Positions 1-10,960 of a stretch of DNA of 64,000 nucleotides are shown piece by piece (within the stretch, counting starts at the first letter, position 1; each line of letters opens with the position of its first letter). Made by a program: the position numbers and the translations under genes. Source of the DNA: Lophium mytilinum (taxonomy: Eukaryota; Ascomycota; Dothideomycetes; Mytilinidiales; Mytilinidiaceae); contig MU004186.1 in the NCBI GenBank assembly GCA_010093605.1, positions 972,616 to 1,036,615 on the forward strand. The letters run 5' to 3'. The notes beneath the pieces are model-generated. The model saw only the letters and a program-made list of their open reading frames with translations. It was not told where the DNA came from and did no database searches.

Positions 1-1109
1 GCCCTGAGCTTCCTTACGGTCCGCTCTCAGTGTCTTAAGGTACAATTCCTCTTTCTTCATCCTTGCTTTTTCATCAGCGTCCGAATCAACATTCTGTTTC
101 TGAACCTTTAGCGACTCCACCAACTGCAGAGCAAGGAGGAACTTGTCCTCGTCCGTTAAGTTCAATCGATTGAGTTCCTCAAGTGCTGCCTTTGTCTTCT
201 GAGCAGCGGCAAGTACTGCTTTATTTTTAAGATCCTTCTTCTCGAGGTCTTTGTTGGCTAGCGCCGTTATGGTTTGGTTGGCAACTCGCGTTTCATATCG
301 AGACCTCGCGTCCTGAACACCTGCCGTATCCATGAACTCATGCAAGAAGTGGCCCATGACAGACTTGAGGGCATTGACCCCCAGCATAGCGAGCTTCCCG
401 CCAAGCTCTGCGCCCGTCTCATACTGGTCTCCGAAGTACCCAGCCCACTCCGGGAGATCCTCTGAAGCAGCCATAGCGAACTCGACGGTGGAAAGCCCAG
501 TGAATCTATGCTACCAAATATTAGTACAATACACTTTGCATAGTCATCCGCCGGACTCACCTGAAATATCTTTGGCGCTTTCAGCTTTGGTGATATCGGC
601 GGGTGATAGACGATCCATCTGCGAAGCAGTTTCCCAGAGCCATTTTGCCCATAGTGGAAGCACTCATTCAGCCTCAAAGTGATCCACCCCTCTTCCTTTC
701 CAGCAAGGTCCAGAATATGATAGTCTTGCATCGGACCGCCTTGGTAGCCCTTCTCTGCGAACTCGGCGGCAATGAAGATATTCGTTTCGCCTGTAATTTG
801 CCTGCCTCAGCTCCAAAACCCGCACAAATTGTACGAAAACATACCCAAAACCGTAAGCCTTTTGTCCTTTTTAGCGACCACTGGCTTACTCCCGTTCTCC
901 TTTCGGTTCTTGCTTGCCTCTTCCACATCTTTCTTGGTCATCAAGGCAGGAATTTCTATCCCTTTGTCTAAGTAGCCCCAATACGCTTTTGCAAGATAGT
1001 AAACCGCACTGCGGTTGGAGCGCTCTTCCTTCCAAGAAACAGTCGCTTTATCGTCAGGTTCGGTAGGGAATGTGATCCATTGACCCGTTGTCGGCACGTT
1101 CAATGCCAT
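1..1109 (-). CDS. Unknown protein, 3' part beyond the window edge
   Basis: I do not recognise the family. An ATG at 1109 opens a three-exon model with introns at 844-791 (GTATGT..TTACAG) and 560-511 (GTGAGT..GGTAG). Both splice in frame and give at least 335 residues before the window ends. The first 165 residues mix charged and aromatic stretches with no signal peptide. The last 150 or so, from the MAASEDLPEW stretch on, become strongly helical and Lys/Glu/Ala-rich, so a coiled-coil C-terminal half is likely. It lies in tandem with the MACPF-like gene upstream on the same strand. The intron calls are firm because both phases match; the function is open. Confidence 0.65.
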
Positions 1110-1760
1110 TGCGATGTTTGCTCAGTCGACAATCTGCACGACCTTCGTGCCGGGCAGAGCTCACGGAAGAATGCTTCAAGCAGTGCTAAGAGCCGATTTT
1201 GGATAGAGACACACGTGATAAGAGACTACACTCCATACTCAGTTTGAACCCCCACATCTTATCTCTAATCGAGGCACAAATCTATCGCACAAGAGCTTTA
1301 GCGACCTGATGTGGCTCTGGTGTGAAGGCGCTAGGGGTTCAGCTGAAGGCGGGGTACGAAAGTAACTTCGTAGCTAGATTCTCATACCAGATTCTAGACC
1401 AGCAAACTATGAATCCCATGGTTCCCCAGACCGCAAAGAGTAAAGCACTAATGCAGAGTTTGACGGGAAGCATGGGCCACAGTAGAGCCACGCGCTGAGC
1501 CTACCGCTGGCCACCACCACTTACTGCTGAACGTTTCTGCTATGCTAAACGGTGCCCACACTTACTAAGGTATAACGCACCATACTAGCCGCATGGTAGG
1601 CATGCAGATCCAAGATGTCGCATGGCTGAATCTAGAGCCACCTATACCGATCACAGGGAGCTGGTCCTAGGGCAGACATTTTGGGTCTAATATAGCCTCT
1701 TCACTAACTGAATCGTGTCAAGATCTTCCGAATAGCGCACTCCATCTGCAGTTCATACCT
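1110..1760. other. Intergenic, nothing recognised
   Basis: About 650 bases between the two first minus-strand genes. It should hold the promoter of the partial gene and the 3' end of its neighbour. No ORF, repeat or RNA gene seen. Confidence 0.5.
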
Positions 1761-2827
1761 CTAGTAAGACCGATTCGGCATAGACGCATACTCCACATAC
1801 TCAGGCAACCTCGCAAACGGACTCAGAATCAGCTGCGCCACCAATCCAGACTCGCATACCCCAGTGCCAGCTGAAAGCTGGATCTTCTGGCCGTCCTTCA
1901 GCTTTAGCTCCAGTAGCTTCTTCCTTACGTCCCTCTCAAGCGACCGGACCTTGTCAAAATAGGTATTGATAGCTTGCCTGAGTTGGGAATCCTGGCCTTC
2001 TCTAGACGTCTCGTATCTGCGGGATAAGCTCTTGTCTTCGAGCGTGGAATAGCCGCAGAAGTCTAGCTTCGCATGTACATCTGATGATGAACTGGACGAT
2101 GCCCAGGTCTTAGATGCTTCGAAAAATACGACTTTGACTTTGACCGTGATCTCGGTAGCCTCGGATTGCGTGTGCGATTTGGTGTCTGCTGCGAGGAGTG
2201 CACCAGCGTCTGCGCCGAGGACGTAGCCAGAGATGTAGAAGTCTCCGAATTCGTTGCGGAACTGCTGCACCCCGCTTGGACGTGGGCGGCCGGTTCTGGG
2301 ATCCTTGGGGCTGCCTGGGTCGGAGAGCATATCGATGGCGGTCTGGGAGAGGCTAGGAGCTCCCTCCAGTATGATTCGACCAGATCTGCAGGATGCATTC
2401 CTGGAAGCTAGAATGCCCTGCATAAGATTGTTCAGCTAGGCTTTGGGATGCTAGGAGGAATCAGAATCCTGACATTTTGCATGTCCATGACCGTTTTGGT
2501 GTACTTTCCTGATGCCTCCGCTTGCAGGAAGTCTGGACCAACGCTGAGCTGTCCCGCAACGCTCAGGTGATCTGTGCTCGTTTCGGCGTGAGTGCTGAAG
2601 GCGTCTTTGAAGGAGCAAGTGCCGCCGTTTAGTTCGTAGAGGAGTGCTCTCAGATGGATTTTGGTCATGTCGAAAGGGCTGTTGAGCACCCAGGGGCTTT
2701 CTTTGGATAGAATCCGGTTTGATTCGAACCCGGCTGTAACAGTCATGGCTTGGTGTGTCCATGGCATCAAAAAAGTGTGTCCTGCTTCTGCTATTGCAGT
2801 GAGTGACGGCTGGGTTGGGTCGCTCAT
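1761..2827 (-). CDS. Putative MACPF-like protein
   Basis: Two exons joined across an intron at 2473-2418 (GTCAGG..ATGCAG, phase 0) give 336 residues from the ATG at 2827. The frame stays open further upstream to 2887, but only with a TTG start, so 2827 is preferred. Around residue 175 the stretch NEFGDFYISGYVLGADAG resembles the membrane-attack-complex/perforin signature (aromatic-Gly-x-His/x-aromatic, six residues, Gly-Gly/Ala). The usual His is replaced by Phe. The preceding segment with alternating small and polar residues and the following beta-rich stretch fit such a fold. No signal peptide is visible, as in many fungal MACPF-type proteins. The family assignment is an inference from one motif; an unrelated fungal family is possible. 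Confidence 0.45.
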
Positions 2828-3021
2828 CGTTGGGCAATCACCCCAGATCTTCTCGATTTGAGCGTACGGATGGTAAGTTGGGAACAAAGCATACTACAGG
2901 CTGCAACTGAGGCCATTTCATTATCAGGTGCTAAGGCGTATAGACATCCAGCTGCTGCATGCCGCCAAAGCTACCGAGACGTCGGTTTAGCGTGCCCAGC
3001 CGATCTTGCATTAGTCCTGCT

Positions 3022-3029
3022 TCCAGCTG
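3022..3029. repeat. Left target-site duplication of the MITE
   Basis: The 8-mer TCCAGCTG directly precedes the left terminal repeat and recurs exactly at 3532-3539 after the right end. Confidence 0.8.
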
Positions 3030-3531
3030 CAGGGCTACCGTCCATTCAATTCAATCAACCGGGGGGGTCGCCGTTGATTGAATTGACGCCTTAGTCAGCA
3101 GAGCTCTATATTGATTGATTGATTGACGTCAACGGTTGAAGTGATTGATCGATTGACATGTCAAAAGTGGAGATTCTTGGCAAGGTGTATACGCTGTGTA
3201 AAGCTAATAGCCTACTCTTTTCTAAGTCTTTCTTATACCTCCTATCTAGAAAATACTCTTTAGTAGTATGCGGCGGCATAGTAGTAGTAGAATAGTAGTA
3301 GTAATAGAAAAGTTGCTAAAATCTGGCTAAAATATTGCAAATTACCAACATCCGACGGCTAAATTGTAACATTTTAGGACAGCTTCAACGGAACGTCAAC
3401 GAGTCAATCAATTGGCCTCCCGATATTGATTGATTGACCTTTCTCTGACTGGCCCGTTGAATTGAAATGATTGATGAAAACGTCAATCAACTCAATCAAC
3501 GGGGTGATTCGGTGATTGAACGGTAGCCCTG
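3030..3531. mobile_element. Non-autonomous hAT-type MITE, 502 bp
   Basis: The element starts CAGGGCTACCGT and ends with the inverted copy ACGGTAGCCCTG. It is flanked by identical 8-base duplications (TCCAGCTG). An 8-bp duplication with CAGGG ends is the hallmark of the hAT superfamily. Inside each arm TTGATTGA/TCAATCAA words recur, extending the inverted symmetry roughly 60 bases. The centre is AT-rich with TAGTAG runs and has no ORF of useful length, so it depends on a transposase elsewhere. The preserved duplication suggests a fairly recent insertion. Confidence 0.8.
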
Positions 3532-3539
3532 TCCAGCTG
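3532..3539. repeat. Right target-site duplication of the MITE
   Basis: Exact second copy of TCCAGCTG, adjacent to the right terminal inverted repeat. Confidence 0.8.
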
Positions 3540-4014
3540 GGGCCAGACTGGGTACTCCGCAATGTATGGCTTCTCGAATCAGGTATGCTACGTGTCTTCC
3601 TTTCTTCCAGAATCCTCCATCCGATACACATCCAGGTTTGCTGCATAGCTTCGTACCTCTGAACAGACATCTTTGGTGGATGTGTGAAGCTTTCGAGAGT
3701 CGGCACATTGCGTTAATCCCTGACGACTACGCTGGGACCATATAAAAGTATGTTTTCTGGTGACAAGATGCTCATGTCGATAATAGGGCCTAAAGGAGTA
3801 TAGCCCGGGCATTGGTCCTTGATTAAACATTAGAATGCAGGACGTAGGGTGCCTGCTGGTCGTGGTATTCCGGAAAAGGAAAAAAAAATAGGAAGAATGA
3901 GACGAACACGATCACCAAACGGTGACTCAAGTTCATCTACATTGAGATTGAAGGCCCAGGGGTGCCTCTCAAATCTTGTTGAGATGATGGTGGGAACTGA
4001 AAACGAAACGCACG
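3540..4014. other. Intergenic, nothing recognised
   Basis: Short overlapping ORFs only, with no conserved motif and no repeat seen. Confidence 0.5.
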
Positions 4015-4261
4015 TGTTAGATCTGGTGCGAAGAGCATTTCGCTCTAGTCAGCTGGCAATGTAGGAGTCGCTCAATGGACGCTTTCCCATACTCTCCCAC
4101 GTACCTCTTGTTCGTACTATAAAAGCTCTGTAGCTGGCCGAGTCTTGTCGTGAGCTCGAGCTCCTTGTCGCTCTTCGCTCTCAAATAAATATCTTTTGCC
4201 TACAGCTTGTCATCGAGCTTTGCTTTCACGTGCTTGGATAGGTCGCCTAGACTTAGTAACA
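4015..4261 (+). mobile_element. Possible solo or truncated LTR
   Basis: The segment begins TGTTA and ends TAACA, a 5-base inverted terminus as in LTRs. It holds a TATAAAAG box at 4118-4125 and an AATAAA signal at 4184-4189 in the right order for a U3-R-U5 layout. No second LTR, gag or pol is visible, and the five bases flanking each end do not match. It could be the 5' end of a truncated Copia-like element or an ordinary promoter-like sequence. Confidence 0.35.
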
Positions 4262-4469
4262 ACTAGGACTCCAAGAGGTTATAAAGCTAAAGCAGCTGAG
4301 CAAACTTGCATCCTTCGCTTACATCTAGACTCTACGCTTTATTACAGCTCTGCAGAACATCCACAGACTCAGGCAAGCTCTCATGTCATGACTGATTACA
4401 TTGATAGATACGGAAGGGCAGCGCTCCCGCCATCCCTCCCGCCCCCCCTTCCCCACGCTTGCTGGGCTG

Positions 4470-4875
4470 ATAAAAGTACCAGGTGATGGACTCGGTAACG
4501 CTGGTAGCAACACCAGGGCGAGTACTTCGATAAGAACACCGAAGGGGCTGATCAGAATACCAGCCGAGGTCATAGGACTCCGATATGGACACCGAAGGAG
4601 AGCTGATGAATGTACCAGTTGATTGACTCGGCAAAGCTGATACGACACCAGCGCGTGGACTTCGGTATAGTCACCGAAGATGTAGATACAAATACTAGCT
4701 GGGGCCTTGACCTCGTGAGGACTTCGATAGGAACACCGAAAGCTGATAGCACATCAGGGCGAGGACTACAATATGGTCACCGGAGGCGCTAAAGTATAAG
4801 CTGAGGCCATGAGCCTGTGATGAATTCGATAGGAACACCGAATGGGCTGATCAGAATACCAGCTGATGCGAGTCT
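4470..4875. repeat. Degenerate tandem array
   Basis: A core like TTCGATAGGAACACCGAA, followed by GGGCTGATCAGAATACCAG, recurs in diverged form at least six times, spaced roughly 50-75 bases. The best-preserved pair is near 4527-4565 and 4828-4862. Short ORFs across it are by-products of the repetition. It begins shortly after the LTR candidate and may be part of the same dead element. Confidence 0.6.
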
Positions 4876-5078
4876 GACTGAAGATTTCTATTTGTGAACT
4901 TGCAGCATTCGCAGTGCGCTAATGTTGGTTTTGTGACTGCAAGGATCTGAGGAGGAGGAGGCTGTTTTGTGGCTGCTGGGTGTCATAGCGAGGGTCACTC
5001 CTCCGACTTATTAGTATTCTCAGTCTGTACGAATGCGCCAGTGCCATCGCGGCCTACGGCAAAGCAGCAGTGCCTTAC

Positions 5079-5857
5079 CTAGCCCTCTGGCGGAATCGCG
5101 TCGATGTACAGCTTCTTCCTGTCTTCGTTGAGGTTCTGGATGGAAATCCGCTCTAGCTTCCCTATCTCGCCTGGAAATAACGCTTCGATGGCGTCAATGA
5201 GGCCTTCCGGTGGCGATAGGACGACTGTGTGCTGTAAAGATGTTCCTACGGTATATTTCATGTAGTCGTCGAATTCAGCGTTGAACAACCTAGCCTTGTA
5301 CGAATCTAAGGATGACCGGACAAAAGTCCGCCACTTCTCGTTCTCGGCGGCTTGATCTAATGTAAATCGTTAGTACAGTAGCTTCATTCCGGGCTATATC
5401 ACTTGCCTGACTGAGGCTGCTGCTGGGTGAGACCTGGATGAGACTGCTGCGGCATGACGCCTGGCTGGGACTGTTGCGGATTGAAACTGGGAGGCGGCTG
5501 CTGCGGAGTGAACGCCTGCGGAGGCACGAAGGCCTGTGGCATGTATGTTGCATTCTGAAGTGGTTGTGCACCAACCCATTGCCAATGGCCCTGCTGTTGC
5601 TGGGGAAAAGACTGCTGCTGAGGAGGCCCCTGGTAGGATGCTTGTTGCATTGGCTGAGGAGTGTACTGTAGGTAAACCATCATTGGTCCTGCTGTAAATA
5701 TGTTAGCACGTGTCGTTCTTTTATCGCGTTGGGAAGACCTGCCCATTGGCTGCTGCTGCTGCAGTTGGGAATACTGCTGGGGGTACTGCTGGGAGTGCTG
5801 TTGCTGTTGCGCGTACTGGGGCGGCCAAAAGCCTGGTGGCGTTCCGTTGGGATTCAT
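5079..5857 (-). CDS. Gln/Pro-rich protein of unknown function, GC-AG intron
   Basis: From the ATG at 5857 the first about 150 residues are dominated by Gln, Pro and Tyr (repeats such as PQQQ and QQYPQQYSQ), a low-complexity, probably disordered region. The frame then ends in an intron at 5406-5357 whose donor reads CAG|GCAAGT, a GC-AG intron, with branch site ACTAAC and acceptor TTAG. Only this GC donor restores the frame of the last exon, which encodes an acidic, folded-looking segment beginning NEKWRTFVRSSLD and ending at 5079. The model gives 242 residues. No domain recognised. A CTAAC..ACAG pair near 5710-5692 looks like another intron end, but splicing it would break the Gln-rich frame. 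Confidence 0.6.
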
Positions 5858-6281
5858 CTGAGACAGCAGTCAGTTACGGGATGTAGTCTGCATGCGTGTT
5901 GGATGGCAGCGTACCAGTACTCTGATGTATACGGATGAAGATCTGATAGTTGTGGTGTGGGTGGATGGTGAGAGGAAGAGGGACGGTGAGCTGGTCAGCG
6001 TTGACTGCTTCGAATTTTTTCGCTGCAACCCACGTGCTCTAGCCATGTCTACCAGCGCGATAGCCGTTCACCTCATTTCACTCACACTCACCTCACTCAC
6101 TGCCATGGACTCAGCTGCTGCTACGGAGCCACCTCCTCGTCGGGATCATGTCTTGGACCTGCTCCCCCTTTTTCGCCGCGCTCACCCTTTTCCCTCTCTC
6201 GCTCTGCCCGGGCAGTTGCATATGGGGACGACATTGAAGAAAGGAAGGCAAAAAAATTCTTCTCGTTATTCACCTACTCTA
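5858..6281. other. Intergenic, nothing recognised
   Basis: Contains the presumed promoter of the Gln-rich gene, with CT-rich stretches near 6060-6210 and no supported gene. Confidence 0.5.
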
Positions 6282-7970
6282 CTACTTCGCCCCATAAGCT
6301 TTGACCTCTCTAATCGGCGTCATCTTGCACTTCAAGGGATGCTTCTGCCAAAGCGTATACACCTCCTGATCCGTCCAATCCTCGCACTCCGGCAGCATCT
6401 CGAGATCAAAATTCCAAAGAACCTTCGACAGGATGATGCGCATTTCGTGATAAGCTAAGCTAGATCGCCCCACCGTTAGCGGAAGCTCAACGCGTACAGA
6501 ACGGTGCACTTACTTCTTGCCGAGACAATTCCTCGGCCCGTATGAGAATGGCTGCAAAGCGAACTTGTCATCGGTTTCGAAGCGCTGGTCTCCAAGCCAG
6601 CGCTCAGGGATGAACGAGTTCGCGTCACGGAAGACCTTCTCGCAAGAGTACATGGCGAATTGAGACACGGAGACGACAGTCTTCTATCAGTCAGTCGCGA
6701 GCGAGAACTGGGTAGGCATGAAGCTTACACCTCCGGGGATCCAATCTCCACATATTGCTGCGCCCTGCGGTGGAACGAGTTGAGGTAGACCGACCGGAAC
6801 AGGTGGATACATACGCAACCCTTCCTCCATACAAGCTTGCAAATATGGTAGACGTTGAAGCCCTTCGATTGTGATTTCGGCGTCTGTCTTGAACGCGCTT
6901 CGAATTTCTTCGTTCAGCTTCTTGAGCACAGAAGGATGCTTCAGCAAGTAGTAGGTCAGGCCGCTGAGCAACGACGCAGTAGTCTCGGTCCCCGCAATCA
7001 TGAACACAGTCGCGTTGGCATACATCTCCCCTCGGGAGAGTCCTCGCCCTTCTTTCGCATTCAGGACTAGATTCCATATGTCAGGCTCGTTGGAACCTCG
7101 GTCAAGACGACGATCGACGCGGCTGGCGGAGTACTCGAAGTGCTTGACGCGCTTTGATTGGAAGGTATTGCCAGTAAGCCACTTCGCAAAGGCGTAGAGC
7201 CTCGGCCAGTAGCGGATGATCCCTATCTTTGAGCCAGTTCGTATGGATTGGAAGATATTCTTAACCCAGGGGACGTAGTCCGAGTTCGTGAGCAAGGAGA
7301 GTGGCTCGCCAAACGCCAGCTCGCTCATGATATCAAAGGTAGTAAAGTTGTACATGCGTACGAGATCACTAACTTGGTCCGGCGCCTCTCCCAGCTTCGA
7401 CACGAGCAGATCAGTATATCTTGCGAAGAGTGACTCCTGCAGCTTCAGCGCGCGGTCAGAGAACGCGTTAGAAAAGATGCGACGGGTCCGGGCGTGGTCA
7501 ACGTCGTTCGCAGAGATGATGGAGTGCACGTTGTTGATTGCTGGCACGAACCAGTCGGGATGCTTGATGATGTTTGGCTTGCCAGGCTTTTGGTGACCGT
7601 GGACGTCTTTCCACGCCTGCGAGCTGTTGAAGCTGAGTTCGTGTGGGGAGACGCGGACAACGTGGCCGTATTTCTCGTGAAGCTCGCAGACCATGGCGAC
7701 TTGCCTACCACGGTATATGTTCACCACATTTGGGATCTGAGTGATAGCGTGTAGCTTGGGGCCGGGGAAGTCCTTGAGGGGATGGAAGTAGAGGCGGTAG
7801 ACGGCAACTCCAAAGAAGCGAATAAGGATCTAAACGTTTAAGTTAGAATGATCAATCGAGGTTGGAAGAGAGTGAATCACGAATACTACGATACCAAGAA
7901 CTGCCCTACCAACTGTTAGGTTTCGTAGAAGATGCGAGGGAACGAAGAGAAGAGCGGATACGGTAGACAT
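6282..7970 (-). CDS. Cytochrome P450 monooxygenase
   Basis: Four exons, with introns at 7880-7830, 6728-about 6681 and 6513-6460, give about 511 residues. The N-terminus has one membrane anchor (from MSTVSALLF), then the fungal linker YFHPLKDFPGPKL. The oxygen-activation motif AGTETT lies near residue 309. The ExxR motif EGLR is near 366 and a PERW motif follows. The haem-binding loop FSYGPRNCLG has its Cys near 449. All catalytic landmarks are intact. The linker and length resemble isotrichodermin C-15 hydroxylase-like/CYP65-type fungal P450s of secondary metabolism, but the substrate cannot be read from sequence. An SDR lies 0.9 kb upstream on the same strand. The acceptor of the second intron is ambiguous by one codon (TAG or AAG). 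Confidence 0.92.
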
Positions 7971-8830
7971 TGCGGGACTGGATCTATGAATCGCGATTGA
8001 TTGAGAGAACTGACACGAACACGGGAGGATGCCTTATCAAATACAAACATTGCAACGAGGAAGATATCAAGCAAGGCTTGCTTCGGGACTCTGTAGTGGC
8101 TCAGCCCCAATTCTTCGCTTTTAGGTCTGGAGATCCTGATCGCTAGAGAAAGAGGCGGTGACCGTCGACGCATTTGATCCACTATGGTGTATCTTACTTT
8201 AGAAGTGCCATAATTAGTACCTGTTCCTCCTTTCATTGGGTGCAGTCACTTACCTCAAGAGCTTCCGACGCTGCACCGAGTGTTGAGCCTCCATCACTGT
8301 GCACACCCCTCATGCTAGTGCGCATAAGAGATATACTCTGACACAGGTGTACAACAACACTGCGCGCTAGCTGCGGCGAGGAGGGTCAGACATGTAACTC
8401 TACGTGAGGCTGGATCGAGTTGTCAGATGTTAGCGCTATGCGTTAGATCGGAGCGGGGATAGATTCGATGAGGAAAGCATATCGATGCGGCCCTCAGTCA
8501 CAAGAGTGAGACTTTAGTGATGTACAGCTCACAACTCTAGCCGAAACATGAAATAGATTAAGCATTTTCTGAGTGCTTGATTCGAAGCTAAGAAGATCGT
8601 CGTCTCGAAGTAGCAATCGCTCATAGCAAAGTACCGACCCTAGCACCACGACCGGCGCTTTCTACCTACCTAAGGCCACACGTTTTGAAAGTTCAGTAGA
8701 CTACTTCGTATTTTTAGATCTTGTACCCAGGAAAGGTGATGTTCTCTCTTTTTCAGTCGGTAAAGGTCGGTAAGGGTAGAGCTACGATTTCTTCCTCGGA
8801 TTCTTGCGAAATACCCTCTCAACTCCCAAG
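7971..8830. other. Intergenic, nothing recognised
   Basis: Lies between the P450 start and the SDR stop. Short ORFs only; no repeat or RNA gene seen. Confidence 0.5.
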
Positions 8831-9672
8831 CTACTTGAACTCAACGTAACCTTTGCCGTCGATGAACGTGTAGTCCCATGGTCCTTGCTCCGGATTCTCT
8901 GCAAGTTCGACATACATCTTTCCAGCGGCCGGGCCATTCACTGGAATTGTAGGGCCCCCATCAGGTTGTCTCTCATCAGCATAGTAGAATCTGGCCAGCG
9001 TTAGCACGATACTAATCTCTAGTATCAACTTGGGTGGTATGCACTCACTTAAAGCCCTTCCGCTTGTACCCAACACTGGCGGAACGGATCATGTGAGCGG
9101 CCGCAGACTTGGTCATTCCAAAAGTCAAAACATTTGGCAAGACAATTACGTTCAAGGCGTTTCCTGTCTGAATGAAAGTCCGCGATGCCGAGCTAGGTAG
9201 TTGCTTGAAGCCTTTGACGGCTTCTTGTGCGGCAAACAAGGGGCTAATCGAGTTGACTGCAAACTCGCTCTTTATGTCTTCGAGGGAGATTGAGGCGAGG
9301 GGGTCTTGCAAATCTCGCGGATTTCGCAGCGCGGCTGTTGTAGATGTCAGGACATGTGCTCTTCAAAAAGACGCGTTGTAAGAGACAGAGTAGCCTGGAG
9401 AGACGCGATGGGGATGAGAACGCGAAAGACGCACCATTATACACGACGACGTGCGGTATGCCTAATGATTCCGTCACTTTCGCGAACACCTTTTCGATCT
9501 CGGTTGTTTGTTCTAGATCGACCTGTACACGAAGGAATCCGTCTTCATCCACGCCATCTTGCAGACTTCTTGCTGCAATGGCGACCTTATATCCTTTCGC
9601 GGCGAATGCTTTGGCGACGGAGAGTCCAATCTTGGGACCAGCGCCAAGAACGAGAAGTACAGGAGTAGACAT
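8831..9672 (-). CDS. Atypical short-chain dehydrogenase/reductase
   Basis: Three exons with introns 9434-9335 (100 bases, GTGCGT..ACAG) and 9048-8991 (GTGAGT..CCAG) give 227 residues. The N-terminal beta-alpha-beta shows the cofactor loop LVLGAGPKIGLSVAKAF, the glycine motif of NAD(P)-binding SDRs. VVYNAA corresponds to the NNAG motif of the family. The catalytic YxxxK motif appears as FGMTK, so the usual Tyr is Phe while the Lys remains. That is common in fungal atypical SDRs and may mean altered or absent oxidoreductase activity. It shares strand and neighbourhood with the P450, which would suit a small metabolic unit, but there is no other support for a cluster. Confidence 0.85.
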
Positions 9673-10660
9673 GGCGAGAACAGTTACTGATTTAGTTCGA
9701 AGCTAAGGCAAAAGTTAAGAAACCGATGGCGAGAATGGTGAAAATGAAATAGCCGTGCGCGTGGCTTGCCTTTCTATCTCGGCCACCTCCCCCGTTGGAG
9801 CTATTCGGGCGTTCGAAGAGTCCGACGAGCGAGCGTGATACTGGCTGCTTAGAAATGCAGGGTCGCGACATCGTCAGATCTGGGAAGGAAATGCAACTTT
9901 ATTGGTCGACGCTGGAGACAACGACTAAGCTTTCGATCCTTAACTGCGAATGCCAGAACACTCGCAACGATACCCAGTCAAGTGCCAAGATATACGGAAC
10001 TTCCAGCTAGGTATAAGCTATACCCCTGCTATGGCTGCTGCGTCTAAGTGGCGGATAGCCCATGGGACCTGCATCGTTCAGTAATCATTTCTCAAGCTAA
10101 CGCCCTTCTACACCTTATGCAGAAGTAGGTCTACTCACTCGGCATTAGACCTAGAAATCGTCGCTTTTTCTACCGGGTCTTTCGGCCACGGAGAAACTCA
10201 CATCTATGTCCAACCTCGAACAGATATTGCAACTCGATGCCTCCTACCATAATCATGGACAAGGCCATCGCCGCAGGACAGATTGACCTGTCCAGACTGT
10301 TTGCTGGATTGGTAGTCTACACGGTGCGTCTACAGCCAGTCTCAGGGGCCATGAAAGAAATTTGGTGCGCATCTAATTTAGGAGGGTCGCCGCCAAAGTA
10401 AAGCTGACGGCTGGGAGGAGGCATCGAACCAAGGGCGATAAGAGAGAATTTGACCCTAGGCGATGCTAGATTACCCAAATGGAGTCCAGTAGGAAGCGAG
10501 ATGTAAAAAGCGAAAGTGTGATGAGAGAGCTGTGGACGCGATTCTTGCGAGCGTAGTGGCATCCTAAAGCGTGGGGTATTCTAAATTGCAGGGCATCTCG
10601 AACCTGCCCCTCTCTCACTTGGCAGCCAGCTCTTTCGTCGCTCCCCTCAAAACACTTACC
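9673..10660. other. Intergenic, nothing supported
   Basis: No conserved ORF. Two overlapping ATG-led short frames near 10207-10330 lead nowhere. Confidence 0.45.
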
Positions 10661-10960
10661 TATTCACGCGCACTCGGCCCTTCAATTCTTCCGCCTGCTT
10701 GACACCTCGCAGAATTGACACGTCGCCGCATTCCGCGCCACACGTGACCTCCCCCTTTTCACTTCCCTCCTCACCAATTCCATCCATTCACGCACGTCCG
10801 GCCCTTCAATCATCCGGCTGCTCGACACCTCGCAGAATCTACATATCACCGGAATCTGCGCACCACGTGATTCCCCAATGTTCCTCTCCATTCACCATCC
10901 ACCTTCTTGGGACTCTCCTCAAGCCGTCCATTCACGCATCCTCGGCCTTTCAGTTCCCCC
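10661..10960. repeat. Diverged tandem duplication
   Basis: Units begin with a CATTCACGC-like word followed by a CGGCCCTTCAAT-like word at about 10661, 10785 and 10928 (the last partial). The first two also share CGACACCTCGCAGAAT-type and CCACGTGA words. Unit length is about 124-143 bases. Confidence 0.55.

Noticed and set aside
5689-5738. Second intron in the Gln-rich gene (CTAAC..ACAG end)
   Set aside because: Removal would shift the frame out of the Gln-rich reading that continues on both sides, so it was not used.
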